From assembly GCA_021234535.1 (NCBI GenBank), contig CM037843.1, positions 42,177,200 to 42,241,199 of the forward strand: DNA of 64,000 nucleotides, in the 5' to 3' direction. Each line of letters begins with the position of its first letter. The first letter of the stretch is position 1. Origin of the DNA: Stichopus chloronotus. Its lineage: Eukaryota > Echinodermata > Holothuroidea > Aspidochirotida > Stichopodidae. The position numbers and the translations under genes are program-made. The notes under the pieces were generated by a model. That model ran no database searches. It was not told where the DNA came from and saw nothing but the letters and a program-made list of their open reading frames with translations. Shown here piece by piece: positions 12,364 through 25,200 of the stretch.

Positions 12364-12852
12364 ACTGACCTCAAATGACCTTTAATCTCCCTGAAAAACA
12401 ATAGAAATCATCTACTTACAATTGACAACCAACCCACCAACTTTGAAGTTCAAGCACCTTTCCCTTCTTGAGATACCTTGTTTACAAGGTTTTCAAACTA
12501 TGTCCTCTATTGACCTCACACAACCTTTGACCTCCATAAAAATGCTGGACATCATCTACTCATCAAGTGCTATCTATGATAAGAGTTTGAAGTTCCAGCA
12601 ACAACTGGCTGGCTGAGATATCTCCCTTGATAGGTTTTCACACATTAAGCTCTGGTGACCTCAAATGACCTTTAATCTCCCTGAAAAACAATAGGAATCA
12701 TCTACTTACAATTGACAACCAACCCACTAACTTTGAAGTTCAAGCACCTTTCCCTTCTTGAGACATCGTGTTTACAAGCTAGGGCGTCACAAATTTACAC
12801 ACGCCATCACCTTCATATAGATTCGTTGCCTGCCTTCGGCAAGGAATCAAAA
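12364..12852 (-). repeat. Composite repeat: hairpin, GT-rich spacer, AGGTCA-type core, minus orientation
   Basis: Read on the minus strand, it begins near 12848 with the hairpin GATTCCTTGCCGAAGGCAGG. AATCTATATGAAGGTGATGG and a short GTGTG run follow, then about three core units of some 145 bp. Each unit contains TCTCAAGAAGGGAAAGG or a variant and ...AAAGGTCATTTGAGGTCA. The order is the same as at 41083-41830 on the plus strand. Confidence 0.8.
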
Positions 12853-12869
12853 ATGGATTATGCTTCACA

Positions 12870-13910
12870 AAAATTTGATGTAATGAAGCACATTGGAAAC
12901 AGTATGTTAACAGTGCATGCATTCTGACTGCACGTCCGTTGAGAAAGTGCAATTGATGTCTACAATGTAGTAATTGAAAATATACTCACTATTACCAACA
13001 CGTCTGCATGGCACTAATTATGACATTCATCATCTGTTATATCTGTTTAGTGTCCATCGAATCTGCAGCACGATCACGGTGTACCATTGCAACAAAGATG
13101 CTCCCATACGTTAGAATATTTTCTGTAGATGGAAATGGAAAGGTGGGTAAATCCATATTATTTTATGCCATGAGAATACGCCATAATCTCATTTGGACTT
13201 TATATATACTGGAAGTTGGGTTCATCCTGTTGCTCTTCTGTTCCACTTTGCTAGCCAACAGGCCAACAACAATTAAAAAGTACACCTTACAGGATACAAG
13301 TGCACCTTGGTGCTGTCTGTTTTAAACAGTGTTTTCACAGATTCCTAAAAATAAAAATCAGGTAATTTCTTTTTCTCAGAACCATCATGTGCCAAACCAA
13401 ACGTCCGCTGTATCGTTATCATTGGCATTTCCACCGTAGTAAAGTACATTGCATTCGTATGGAGGGATCTCACTAATGTACTGCAAACATCCATCGACAG
13501 TTCTACTCCTACTCATTAATAGGGCCAGCAATTTTCAGAGAGAAAAAGAAGAAAATTCCATTTTGAAATATTTACTGTGTCTAGTTGGCAAAATTTGGCA
13601 ATCTGACAGAGTCTTTTCGTGAAGCGGTTGTGTCGTTTTTCACTTTATGAAGGAACTGATGGATTGTAACTTTGGATCCGATTAGTAAAATGCTGTGCCG
13701 GGTACCCGGATACCCTGGTTACACGTGAAAACACTGGTTCTATAGCATGCTGTATACTGACAATAGCTTTCACCTGGAGTTCTCAATAACTTTTGAAGGT
13801 GGACCAAACTTTCCACCAGGAGGCTCAGAGGTCACATATAGACACCTTCAATACATGACTACAGTAAGTTGTTAGGCCATCAGTCAAGCCTACTTAGAAA
13901 ACCACTTCAC
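12870..13910. other. Intergenic DNA, no gene recognised
   Basis: The plus-strand open frame at 13008-13325 has hydrophobic stretches but matches no family I recognise and has no supporting splice context, so it is treated as chance. Confidence 0.5.
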
Positions 13911-13919
13911 TGCATGATT

Positions 13920-15090
13920 GAAAACAAGAGCCCAATGGGCACTGTGATTCCTTGCAAGGAAGTTAGGGCAAGTGAAAAGTTGGGTCCTCAAAACTGGGGA
14001 TTCAAAAATTGGGGCTATCAAGGATGGGGCCAATCAAATTTAAGGATAATGCAAATTCAATCGGTACACACATTGACTATTCTGGTTACCATACTGTAGT
14101 TGTGTACCAACTGCTAAACTAACAACTCACTATACCATGTTGAAACACAGTGTCTGAAACTGTTCCCCAACCCATTTTAATCTATAAATATAATTCAAAC
14201 AACACATACATCAGCTGATGGTCTTCTAAGCTACCATAGCACTAAAACAGCAACAATTTTCCAATGACCAAAAAATAAAACCACAAAGTTTTTTTCCTAC
14301 TCTCTATCAATAAATTTCACAGGGATGTTAATCTGTCAATAACAGACAACCATATCAAGTTTAAAACAAATCTGACCCACAATTATGGAAATATGGCAGT
14401 TTTAAGATTTTTATGTTTGACCCCATAACCCCATTAAGATGCAAGATATGGACACTATAAACAATAAGGCACTTATACCCACTGTGATGGATCAGTACAC
14501 CAACCTAAGAGAACCTGTAAAGAAAATGCTACTTCAAACATGACATACATTCGCTGATGGTCCTCCTAGGCTACCATAGCCTTAAAACAGAGCCAAAAGT
14601 TTCCAGTGACCAAAATCCCTTTGAGTTAACTGTGTGACTAAAACAACCAACTGCCAATGGGAATTTTTACCCACTGTAGCCCATAAGCTTCGCAACTAAT
14701 TTGTACGGTAGCTTATAATAACCTCAATAATGGTGTTAAGGCTATTATTATTGTTTTAGAGTGGCAAATTATCCCCTCCTCTCTATTGATAAGCAATAAA
14801 TTTCACAGGGTCGTGAACCTGTCAGTAACAGACAGCCTTATCAAGTTTAAAACAACTCTGAACAACGGTTATGGAATATGGCAATTTTGAGATTTTTATG
14901 TTTGACCCCATATCCTCATTAATATGCAAGGTTTGGACACCAAAAACAATAGGGCACTTCTACGCACTATGACGGACCTGTACACCAAGTATAAGTTTTA
15001 TCCAGCTTGCCCATATTGAGTTAGAGCGTACCCAAGCTGCGTAACAGACACACACACACAGACACACACACGCATACAGGTTTATACCGC
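13920..15090 (-). repeat. Composite repeat with a different core (about 340-bp units) and CA/TG microsatellite
   Basis: Two long units start at about 14202 and 14541, sharing GCTGATGGTC, CTACCATAGC, AATAAATTTCACAGG, TATCAAGTTTAAAACAA and TTTTTATGTTTGACCCCATA. The second unit holds about 146 extra bases (about 14610-14760). A CA-rich microsatellite (15048-15073) closes the high-coordinate end. At the low-coordinate end lie GCCCAATGGGC and TTCCTTGCAAGGAA hairpins and the terminal motif AAAACAAGAG, which also ends the repeat at 19565-20265 in the opposite orientation. Confidence 0.7.
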
Positions 15091-15179
15091 CAAACGGGGA
15101 TCTCTTCATTTTACTATTCAACCGTGGACGACTGTAGATAAACATTGTAGTAGGCATTATTGATGGGAAATAATACCCT

Positions 15180-15480
15180 TTGCCACACCAAAATGGGGGC
15201 GCTCACTTTTTTTTCAATTAATACTTTTCACTGTAATAGTGAGTGTGTATCAGTTTGTCATTAGGGAATCGTGGACATGGTGCCTTACACACATACACCT
15301 GCAGATGAGGACGTAACCCAACACTATCTCAACGGGGACTTCGTCTATACTCCTTCAAAATCAATAGATAGCTACATGGCGCCATCATATAGCACATGAC
15401 GGCTATTTAAAAGCCGACTTTGAAACAGGACCGTCCCCAATTCCAGATGGGTCCCCGATTGGTATGTGTGATTTCACACC
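15180..15480. other. Intergenic DNA, no gene recognised
   Basis: Contains the repeated phrase GGTCCCCGATTG (about 15449 and 15483), probably part of the adjacent repeat. Confidence 0.4.
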
Positions 15481-15494
15481 AGGGTCCCCGATTG

Positions 15495-15585
15495 ACACCA
15501 ATCGTCAACGCACGCACACGCACAGGCACACACACACGCCAAGTTGAATGCATTGGTTCCTCTTGCTAAAGCAAGGAACCAAAAA
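15495..15585 (-). repeat. Hairpin plus GT-rich microsatellite (composite-repeat end)
   Basis: Read on the minus strand it is GGTTCCTTGCTTTAGCAAG, then AGGAACC (a stem-loop), then AATGCATTC and a GTGTGTGTGTGCCTGTGCG-type run. This is the same hairpin-then-microsatellite order as at 12.85, 19.57 and 41.09 kb, with a diverged hairpin. Confidence 0.65.
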
Positions 15586-16129
15586 TGTCAAAGTCCACCA
15601 GGTCTGTTTTCAAGACTGGACAAGGACAGTCATAAAATAAAAAAAATAGCACCATTAAATGAATACTGGTATGACAAAATTCTATAGCATGCATTCATTG
15701 GTACAGGTGGCAGTTTACGCCTCATGGTGAAGTAGTAGAATTCTCATGGGATATGTCACGTATGTTCACTGACACTTATTGTGCCTGAAGAAAATGAAAA
15801 CTGCAAGTCAGCAATGAGCATAAATGCAGGATACAATTTCTTCTTAACCAGGGAGTTACAAATAGCAAGTCCCTGTTTTAACTGTTAACAGTTAGATCTG
15901 AGCATCCTGGCAAGGATGGCATAGGTCTAAACGAAAAAGAAACACCGAGCTACAAGGCTCTAGGCCTACATTATACTAGTACTGTATTAGTTTGGTTAGG
16001 GTTTTTTTTTTTTTTTTTGGGGGGGGGGGTTCTCGATTACAGGGAATCTTATGGGGCTTTTGCCCTCCTTTGCTATACTAGGGCCTAAACGCAAACACAT
16101 AGCCTCATTGGGCCTACTGAAACAAGGTA

Positions 16130-17003
16130 GGCATTGTATTCCAACCGACGGAATGACGTTCATGAATATTTAATAAATGACGTGTGCGACGTCACGGGGA
16201 CTTCCGAAATCCATCTTCTGTCATGTTGGTATGCGTGTGCCATGTGGTATGCAGTGCAGAACTTGTCCACCTTTAGGCCGTGGTAGCTCTGTGGTCCAAC
16301 CATGGAGCTGCAACATCCGATGATGGTCCAACAAAATATAGTCTATGTCGATTTATTCGTTTACAATCGTACATGTAGGACAGAAACTTTTGCGCTCAGA
16401 CAAGGGCTATACCCGATTGAGGTTGCAACTGGGGATCGCGGTCACACTCAAAGGGTGGAAAATGCACATTAATAGTTTCCGAAATTTGTTATCTGCGCGC
16501 CGCTCCTCCCCCGATTTCCCTTTACATCGAATTGGTAGCCACTCCCATTTACATCGAATTTGTAGCCATTAACCAATATTTTCAAATAGTAAAAACACGG
16601 TAACATGCTTCCACCGTGCGTAGGCCTACAGCAGGGTATGAGAGTTCATCTAAGGGAAAGCCAGCCTGCGCGGTTCAACGGCCGTCACACGCAATCATGC
16701 CCGAATACAAAAACAGTCTGACTGTGCAGGCTTCAGCAGTGAGTCTCTCAACTCTTTTATCCCCTAAGCAATATGGCCTATACTTGAAAAATGAATCATC
16801 AACAGACTTTTGTAGCACCATGCTACATTCCCGTTTTCTCCTGTAACCTTGAGGATACCATAACTAAAACAATTTTTTGGCGCGGCCAGTTCAGTTCACA
16901 GTCACCTACACATCTATTCATTATTCATAAGCTCAGGAACAGATTTCGAAATCATAGATTTAATAATTCATGAACGTCATTCCGGCGGTTGGAATGCAAT
17001 GCC
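16130..17003. mobile_element. 874-bp TIR element (MITE-like) flanked by TA
   Basis: The 38-bp termini 16130-16167 and 16966-17003 are inverted copies with two mismatches, starting GGCATTGYATTCCAACCG and ending TTCATGAAT. TA stands directly outside both ends (16128-16129 and 17004-17005), as expected for a TA target-site duplication (Tc1/mariner-like or similar). No transposase frame lies inside, so it would depend on an enzyme encoded elsewhere. The interior has a direct repeat, TTTACATCGAATTKGTAGCC, at about 16523 and 16549. Confidence 0.8.
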
Positions 17004-17009
17004 TACCAT

Positions 17010-19560
17010 AACAAGTCAGGTGTTATCGAGTTGAGAAAAGAGGATAACGTTGTACCGATGTCGACTTGTCTAAATTAAATAAATACTCCGTCAGACCCAA
17101 TTTAGGCCCTCACACTTTGCTACCGTACAATTAATCGCATTGAAATGATACGCCTGCTGCATTATGTACACTGAGCAGTAACAAACTGGGTCGGAACACG
17201 GTAATGTTACTGTATCGGCCTTACTACTAGGGGATTAGCGAAGTGCCTGTCAACCGTAGAAGTACCATATCCTTACTAAGTGCGAATCAAACTGAACGCA
17301 AACCACTCCTATTTCTTCTCCACATAAGATAAGACGAAGCACATCAGGATGTGCTCAAAGTCTGAAAAGGCAACATACTGTTCACAGGTTAGAGCGAAAC
17401 TCCGAAGAGGTTTCTGTAGTTTGAACCGTAACTCCGCGTAAGTTTGTCGTTGATTTATTGGAATATTTTTTCCTTAGTAGGGTACGAGCCTGATCTGACG
17501 TCGGCAAGATACGGAACGCATCTAATTGACCAAATCACCTAATTTACAGAAACCACCTAACTAACCGATTGCGCAGACGAAAAGCATCAAACTAACCGGT
17601 CGACTGGTCAATTTGATGCAAGTGGGGCATCTCACTAACCCATTACTCAGCTGAGCGTCTCTGGCTCCACCTCTCTCTCTCTCGAGTCTTCAAAGGCCTC
17701 GCATTTGTTCTTAACAGCGTTCAATGATCATAGAGTGAATCCAACTATATATTAATGTAATCCATGACGAAAGACAAGTTCCATAATGATGTGATGTCAT
17801 GAAAACAAATAACGATATAGATGCCAATTTAATAAAATTACTGGCCTAAATTTAAAAAAGTTCCATGTTACTTTGGTTTGATATTTAAGACTCATCAATT
17901 TTCCCCGGTATTCTGTCGTTAACTGAGTGACGGCGCACGAAGAAATAATTTTTCGATTTCAATCTTTCCAAGCGAATGTGTTTATCCTTGAAGACACGGG
18001 CCAAACAGTTGCGAGAAAATCAGTTCTTCCAATTCTAAAATCCGATGCTGCATATATGTCAAATTGACACTTGCATTCGGCCGTGCACTTGTTCTAACTG
18101 AAGTGGGTCATGTAGTGTACATTTTTCCAAACATCTTCAGACCCCCCCCCCCCTTTTTTTTTTCTTTCAAAACCGCATTTACCGATTATACTGTATATCA
18201 CACTAGGGTTACAGCGGTTGCGTGTGTACAGAAAAACCTGAAGGATTAGATTTTGTTTGAGTGTAAGTTTTTCTTTAGTTATAACGTACACGAGAGGTTG
18301 TTCATGGACTGGGTATGGATGAACGAAAATGACAATAAACACTTTGAAGAGCAACGGAAACTACATAAAACAGTAAAAACAGAAATCATATTTAAAAATT
18401 AGAGGTTTTTCGTATAAGCCCCCTATGCGACAGCACATGCTGGTGTATCAAAATCATACCACTTGAGTCATCCTCTTTAATCGGCATCGACAGTTGTAAT
18501 ATTTAGAGAAACGAAGCACATGCATTTACAAATATACCAACTGATGGTCTTATTGTGGCGTTAGTGATCAGCTATTTTGACTGACTGAATATGTATCCCC
18601 GGTATTATATACTATGTATACACGCTTGCAGTCACTTTAAAGTTAGTCAGGATCGTAGAGACGTCTTTTTGAATAAACATCAGATTTGGTCCATTCCAAA
18701 TATCTTCTTTTTAAGAAGAAGTGGTTAGTAGATTGTTGTATCGAAGGCACTGATGTAATGGTGTGAAATAAATAAATTACGTAAGATAGGTTTAAACCGA
18801 GAACACACGAACACAAAAGAATGAGAGATAATTTCTGTGCGACAGGAAGTTAACGTAGATCACTTCTCGGCAAAAACTTGAAAGTATGCGAAAATTTCCA
18901 CATAAATAATTGTCTCACGGTAATGGTCTATTTATTACGTCATGTAAGTACGGCACCACTTGATGTAGTAATGTATTACATTAAAATTGTAAGAAAAATT
19001 CTGCTAAACAAAAGGGAGTTGAGGGAGGTGAACACGTTTTATTGTAAAAGTGCATCATCATTGGTGCAATTGTAAAACGGTATGTTCATGATTTCATTGC
19101 TGTTGTTTTTTTTTTTTGTTTTATCGTAGGGTCGCGACCTTTTTTCCCTGTGGTAGGTAGATAATAAGTGTTGTGGCATACCATTAAATTTTCAACGAAG
19201 CTTTATGAAGAAACAAGGGATTATATCAGCCGCACAGTCCCCCCCCCCCCACGAGGGGAGCACGGAGGGCAAATTGCCCCATAAAAAATAAAAAGTGTTT
19301 TAAATAAAATGTGTTTCAATAAAAAGTCATGCTTTTGTTAAATAAAAATACAGGAGGAAGAAATGGTAATCCGTTTTGCATATAAAACCCTTGAAAAGGA
19401 CAACAACAAAAAAATCAAACGGAAGGTGACAAATCTTCCCCTTAAACCCCTCACCAAGTCGAGAAACTCCAACATTGATATTGCCCCATCCCCTCAAAAA
19501 TGGTTAATGTGGCTACGGGCCTGCTATTTATTACGTCATAGTTTTATCTGTTTGTAAGCG
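17010..19560. other. Intergenic DNA, no gene recognised
   Basis: No coding features were recognised. Homopolymers occur: a C/T run at about 18141-18163 and a C run at about 19240-19249. Confidence 0.5.
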
Positions 19561-19564
19561 AACA

Positions 19565-20265
19565 CTTTTGATCCCTTACAGAAGGCAGGCAAGGAATCTA
19601 CGCGATGATGACTGCGTGTGTGAGTGTGTGTGTGTGGGTGTGTGCGTGTGTGTCCCGACCTGTCCAAATTGTGGTTTTCCAGAATAGTTTGAAAAGCGTA
19701 TGAGCGATTAAGTTGAAACTTGGTAAGGTTGTGCATGATGCCAATATGAGCAAGGTGTATTAGTTGTATGGTAACTTAAGTCAAATTTGCTGATTTTTTA
19801 GGAAACAAGTCTATTTTGCCCCAAAATTTCTATTTCCAGCATATCTTGAGAAATATTTGAGCATTTAATGCAAAATTTTGCAAAGCACTACATGAGAATG
19901 AAATATTCAAGGTGTATCACTTTTGTAGTAAAGAGAGTGAAATGTGCTGATTTTTTAGGGAAGAAAAACCAATTTTGCCCCAAAATGTGTATTTCCGGCG
20001 TATCTTGAGAACTATTAGATCAATTAAGTTACAGTTTTGTAAGTACTTACCTGAGAACACATTGCTCAACATAATATTGCTGTAATGGTAAATCGAGTCA
20101 AATTTGCTGGTTTTTGAGGAAAAAAGCCAATTTTGTAAGATAAAGCCTTTGTAAGTACTTAGTGATAAACTATTAAAAATTCCCATGTGCAGGCCCTGTA
20201 TTGAAATCAATGTGCATGTTGGCGATGAGATGTGCAACTCCGTGGATTGCCCTCTTGTTTTTGTT
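19565..20265 (+). repeat. Composite repeat with a third core type (about 159-bp units)
   Basis: Starts with a degenerate hairpin (GAAGGCAGGCAAGGAATCTA) and GCGATGATG, then a TG-rich microsatellite (about 19614-19653). Three units of about 159 bp follow, marked by AATTTTGCCCCAAAAT (about 19812 and 19971, and a decayed form at 20129) and TATCTTGAGAA. It ends near GCCCTCTTGTTTT, the reverse complement of the end motif at 13.92 kb. Confidence 0.75.
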
Positions 20266-20269
20266 TTGT

Positions 20270-21920
20270 TTTGTTTTTGTTTTGATCCATTAACCATCAG
20301 AGTTACTAAAAAGAGATTTGCAAGAGACACCCGTGACAAACAATAACGCTCAGCTACAACTTTTGAATCCGGTATTCGAAGGCCTTTGAACTGTTTTTTT
20401 TTTCCTAACTTACATATACCTTGGTATTACGGATGCAACCAAACGGTGCACTTGCTGGAGTTCTACACGTCCGTTTCCCTACTACAAAAACACCAGGTGA
20501 TCTTGCTAGATCCACCTTCTTCAAGACACAACTGTTGGGACACTTTGCTGTACATTGCGATTATAATCCTAAATTTTAGTTGAGAGAATAACATGAAACC
20601 CTGTGCCCTTCCCAGTGTTGCGCTATAGGAGTGAATGTACACTGTGAACAGTAATCATGTAGCTAACACTGAACGAGGCACAGTCTGCAGTGACATGAAA
20701 GGCACTGGAAGAAAAGTCTCCTGTAACTTACGGATGACATTTGATGCCACACCGGGTAGCAATTTGGGTCGTATGCAGCAGCCGATCTCATTCCATTCAT
20801 TCCTTCATTTCCACACTCATTCCAGGATTTTACTGTTTTTGACAAGATGGTCTAAATTGTTGGGCAATTTTCTAAATTTTTGTCATTGTATTCATTTTCA
20901 AGTTTATTAAAATCGTAAATTTTAGTTTTTCCTTCATTTTGACCAGAGAATTTAGGCCTAAAATGTCAGTTTTACAAAAATTGTCATGTGCCGAGCCTAC
21001 GTGCGTCATTGAGCTCGAGCAAGGACTCGATTCATAGGTGTATTACTCATGCATCAGTCTGATTGCATTTGCACTAAGTAGTATACGATATGTACGTTCA
21101 AAGAAAAGATAAAAAAAGGCAACACGTACCAACACCTGCTGGGAAGGTTAGGGTTCGATGAAACAATTCCAGTAAAGGTGGTTCTTTTTTCATTTGCATG
21201 TCTTTTCTACGCTTCCGTCCAATTTCAGATACTTTTTCAAGCTGTATGTGTAGTACTATGTTACTGTAACCCCTGCACAGTGTAACCCCGACCCTGGCCA
21301 ATGTACGCTTACACGTACTAACCATACTCCTGTGCTCCACTAAACCCGACCCGGCTCTGGTGTGACTTTGTTGCCTATTTTTCCTGTGTTGGATCCATTG
21401 GGTAAGCACCTGGTCTCCATCTAATGCTTTCGTACAGTAAGAACACATGTATTACTATTAGGCTAGTAGTGCATTCATGATTTCTGGACAAGTAACCCCT
21501 ACTGCCTAGCACTGCAGTGCCTTTTTCAGGTTTCACAAATGTTAGCCTAACTGTGGAATGTACTGATGTCCTGGACACATCATAATTTGGCGCATATCTC
21601 AACTTATGACGAAAGGCCTAACAGGTAACTTACACTACAGACCCGGCGGCAAGTTGCAGCAACGTAAGTTTGATGTTGGCTGCTAAGTAGCCTCATCAGC
21701 ACAGTTTACAGTGCATAACAGTTTGTTATATATACAGCCCTGTAATCCTTACCTTTGGAGTGCGTCTTTGGTGTGGAGACCAAGTTCTAATCACAGTATC
21801 CGAGTCATGGAGTCACTGTGCAAATTTGACATTTACTATGTTTTGTGAATTAGTTATTACCAGGGTGTGCCATGAAAATACCCCTTACCGTTATGGCACT
21901 GTTGTAAACCCATTCTAGAC
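20270..21920. other. Upstream flank of ECI1, no gene recognised
   Basis: No exon or convincing core-promoter motif could be identified. The real transcription start of ECI1 must lie here or shortly downstream. Confidence 0.4.
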
Positions 21921-21924
21921 TACT

Positions 21925-21966
21925 AGAAGGTCATCACTGATGCAAACACATCAGTGGTGACCTTCT
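21925..21966. repeat. 18-bp-arm hairpin upstream of ECI1
   Basis: AGAAGGTCATCACTGATG pairs with CATCAGTGGTGACCTTCT with one mismatch, around a 6-nt loop (CAAACA). It lies about 157 bp before the ECI1 start codon, in the promoter or 5' UTR. Two copies of ATGGTATTTATTCCTAC or close variants follow at about 21968-22008. Confidence 0.8.
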
Positions 21967-22122
21967 GGTGGTATTTATTCCTACCATGATGGTATTTATT
22001 CCTACTATTGTGACCATGTGAACTTACCCATCATGGTAACTTACAATTTCAGTGTTATCTTTCACTTCATCACAAATGTGTTATCATATAGTTGCGTACT
22101 CTTTTCTTTTACATTGAGCAAT

Positions 22123-22258
22123 ATGGCAACTAAGTTGCTGGGTGGAACTAACTTGCTGAGGACCACTTCAAAATGTGTCATTGCTGTTCAAAGTTGCAGA
22201 AATCTGACAGCACATAGGACCAACTATGTTTCAGTCACAATGGACCCAGATTTTGAAG
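22123..22258 (+). CDS. ECI1: ECI1 exon 1 (start codon, targeting peptide)
   Basis: ATG at 22123 opens MATKLLGGTNLLRTTSK. The exon ends GATTTTGAAG before GTACAG, phase 1. Stops precede this ATG in frame only within non-conserved sequence, and no better start was seen downstream before the conserved domain. Confidence 0.85.
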
Positions 22259-25200
22259 GTACAGTTTTCAGTACTTGCAGGTATATGAATGCCCACATAC
22301 ATTGCCATATATTTTAAATGAATACTAAAAACAGCTGACATTCTAGCTTGCAGTAAAGGCTAGTGAACATGCAGTACACACTAAAGCAAGTTATGTGCCC
22401 AAGTTAAGTGTTCCTTCAGTTAAGTGTTTTTTTGTTTGGAATAAGTGCAAAGGGTGATTATGAAATATGCAAAGTGCAACTCATGTTGCGTATGTCGGGT
22501 TGGTGTGTATTTTCACTGGAGAAATGCTATCACGCCAGTACTGTACTTAACAATACATACAAAACAAAAGGATTGATGAAATTCAGCTTTGTTTTCCATT
22601 GCAGAGTCAACGCCCTGAGTGTTGGTAGAAAACAAAATTAGTACATGTCAACTTGGCGCAAATGTTAGTCTGAGTGAAATAGTATTCATGTTGAACTACA
22701 GTAACTTTTCCTAACTACTGTGCATGTTACCTAGGCCAGATTTACATGTTAGAGTCTTCAAAACAGTTAAACTTTTTCATGGGAAGGAGATGTGAAATGC
22801 CCCAACGTGGTGATAATGTGATGACCACTTTGAATTGATGTCTATACTTCGTGTACAACCCACATTTGTGCCCTGCTGTCGTGGCTGTTTCATGTTTTAC
22901 ATTTGAAATGTAGGTTGGCTCTCACTGACTTTTGGCACATTAAGTTGAATTTGGTTCAATGAGTAGACCTTGCAATAAGGGTTATTTTTATAGCTACTGC
23001 GTGATGCAGGGGGTGGGAGTGGATGTTTTGTAATATGCTTTGACTCTTAAGTTGGTTTCCCATGCCTCAGATCTCTTCCCACTCTGATGCCTTAGGCAAA
23101 GTTGGCATCTCCCCTCATCCTGAGATATCACAAAAATGGTCTCTCCTTAATTTTCACTCACAGCAAAGAAAATGATACATGTCAACAATGACAAAAACAA
23201 GAAACATATCTGTGGTCTTGCCAAGCTCCCACCAGCTTCCTATGAATGACAGCTAACATTACCATGCCAGTGTTATTTTTGGCATTGTTCTTGCTTCACA
23301 AGACTGTAGTTGGTATCCGCTGTAGTGCAAGTCAGGGCACATCTCAGATCTGGCTGGCTCAACGACAAGTCATATTGTGTCCCACAAATGTATCCTGTAA
23401 AAATGTATCCTGGACCAGTGTTGGCACCAAGGCATGGGATTGCATGAATTCCCCATTTGTCTCTTGAATCCCACACAAAGCAAAACTTCTGCAGGAAAAT
23501 CTCACACGTTTTCACAGCTGAGGTTGTAGCTAAAATTGTAAATACACACAATAAATTGCAGCAGAATCTTTACTAATGGTAACAACTCCCTTGTTTATTT
23601 GGAAAATCCAGGTCCAGGTGCTCCCAGATCTCTTCAATAGCCTATACAGTTTAGTACAGTGGTGTCTTACTACAATGCGTCTGATACAGTGATATTGTGC
23701 AATGGTTCAGAACAGTCACTACAGTGTCAGTGTGAGAAATCTTACATAACTACAATAATTAAGAACAAGACACTGGGCAGGACTGGCAATCAGTAATCAC
23801 ACCCTAACCAAGATACCAAGATTATCACCCAGTGGTACAGAAATTGTCCCCAGGATAAGGACCACTGATTCAGCAGGTTGTTATTTTGAAGTACTGTACA
23901 GTAGTAAGTTTAAAGCTACAAATGAGTATTCTGACAAAGGCTGCCTCTGTTGCCACTCTTTTATCATTGTTTAGCTCTATTGCCACATTGTCTACCAAGT
24001 TTGATGGATCAAAATACAGAGAAAAGTTCACCATTTTCTGTTTTTCTTTCTTTAATTTTGTAGGGTCGGTGGCAATTGTCAAATTACAGAAGAAACCAGT
24101 CAACTCTCTGTGTGCAAATCATTTAAAAGAGATAACAAAATCCATCACTGACTTAGAGAACAACGAAAATGTGCGAGCAATGATTATAACATCTGTGAGT
24201 ATACTTGGACAGGGGAATTATCTTAGTTCCCATCACATACTACCTATCGTTGGTTTCGTGGAAATGAAATGTCATTAGATTGCTTTTGCTTTTAATGTCC
24301 AAATTTTTAGTTTTATTACCTAATTTTTTTGTCATTTTTACGCAGGCTCATCCTGGTGTGTTCTGTGCAGGTTTGGACATCATGTCACTTTACAAAAAGA
24401 ACTCTGATGAAATTTACGAATTCTGGCCTCACTTTCAAAATATGATGATTAAGAATTTCAACAGCCGCCTCATCACAGTCGCTGCAATGAATGTGAGTGC
24501 ATCATCGTTGACTTCTCTGAACACTAGCAAAACCTTCAAGAATGCACATTTGATAATGGATTTTTTAGCAACGTTTTGAGCATTTGTTGTAACGGTACCG
24601 TGAGAAAAGTTTTAGTCTTGTTATTTTTTTTTAACTTGAACTCATTGAACTTCATTGAACTCTTTGGGATTATCCTGTACTAATTTATGCAGTCATTGTT
24701 GCAATTATGTACAGATGTAGGAACTTTGATCAGTTCCAGTATCTGATAACTGGATTAATTGATTGATTGTTTGATTAGTTGATCAATGGATAGATACTTC
24801 ATTCATTTATTAAATGAAGCAGAATTGAGTTGTGAATGTAAACATGTTTCTATCTGGATTTTAAATGCACTGAATGGTTGTGCATTGAGAACATTTGGAT
24901 GTGAACTCAATAGATTTTGTTAAAAGTTGCTCTTAAGGTTAATTAAATCTATTTTTTAAAGTAATTGGAATGTTTCATATACACCACTGAACTTTTATTT
25001 ACAGGGTCACTGCATTGCTGGTGGATGCGTCATTGCATTTGGATGTGATTATCGTGTCATGGCTGACAATCACCTCATTGGTCTAAATGAAGCAAAGCTG
25101 GTGAGCAGTTATCCAGTAGAGTAGACTATGTCCAAATTTAAAGATTTCTGCCAAACTTTCAAAAATGTATATTTTTTCTTTGTAATGAACTGTCTAAACT

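Noticed and set aside
13008..13325. 105-codon hydrophobic frame
   Set aside because: No family resemblance, no start or splice support; composition fits chance in AT-rich DNA.
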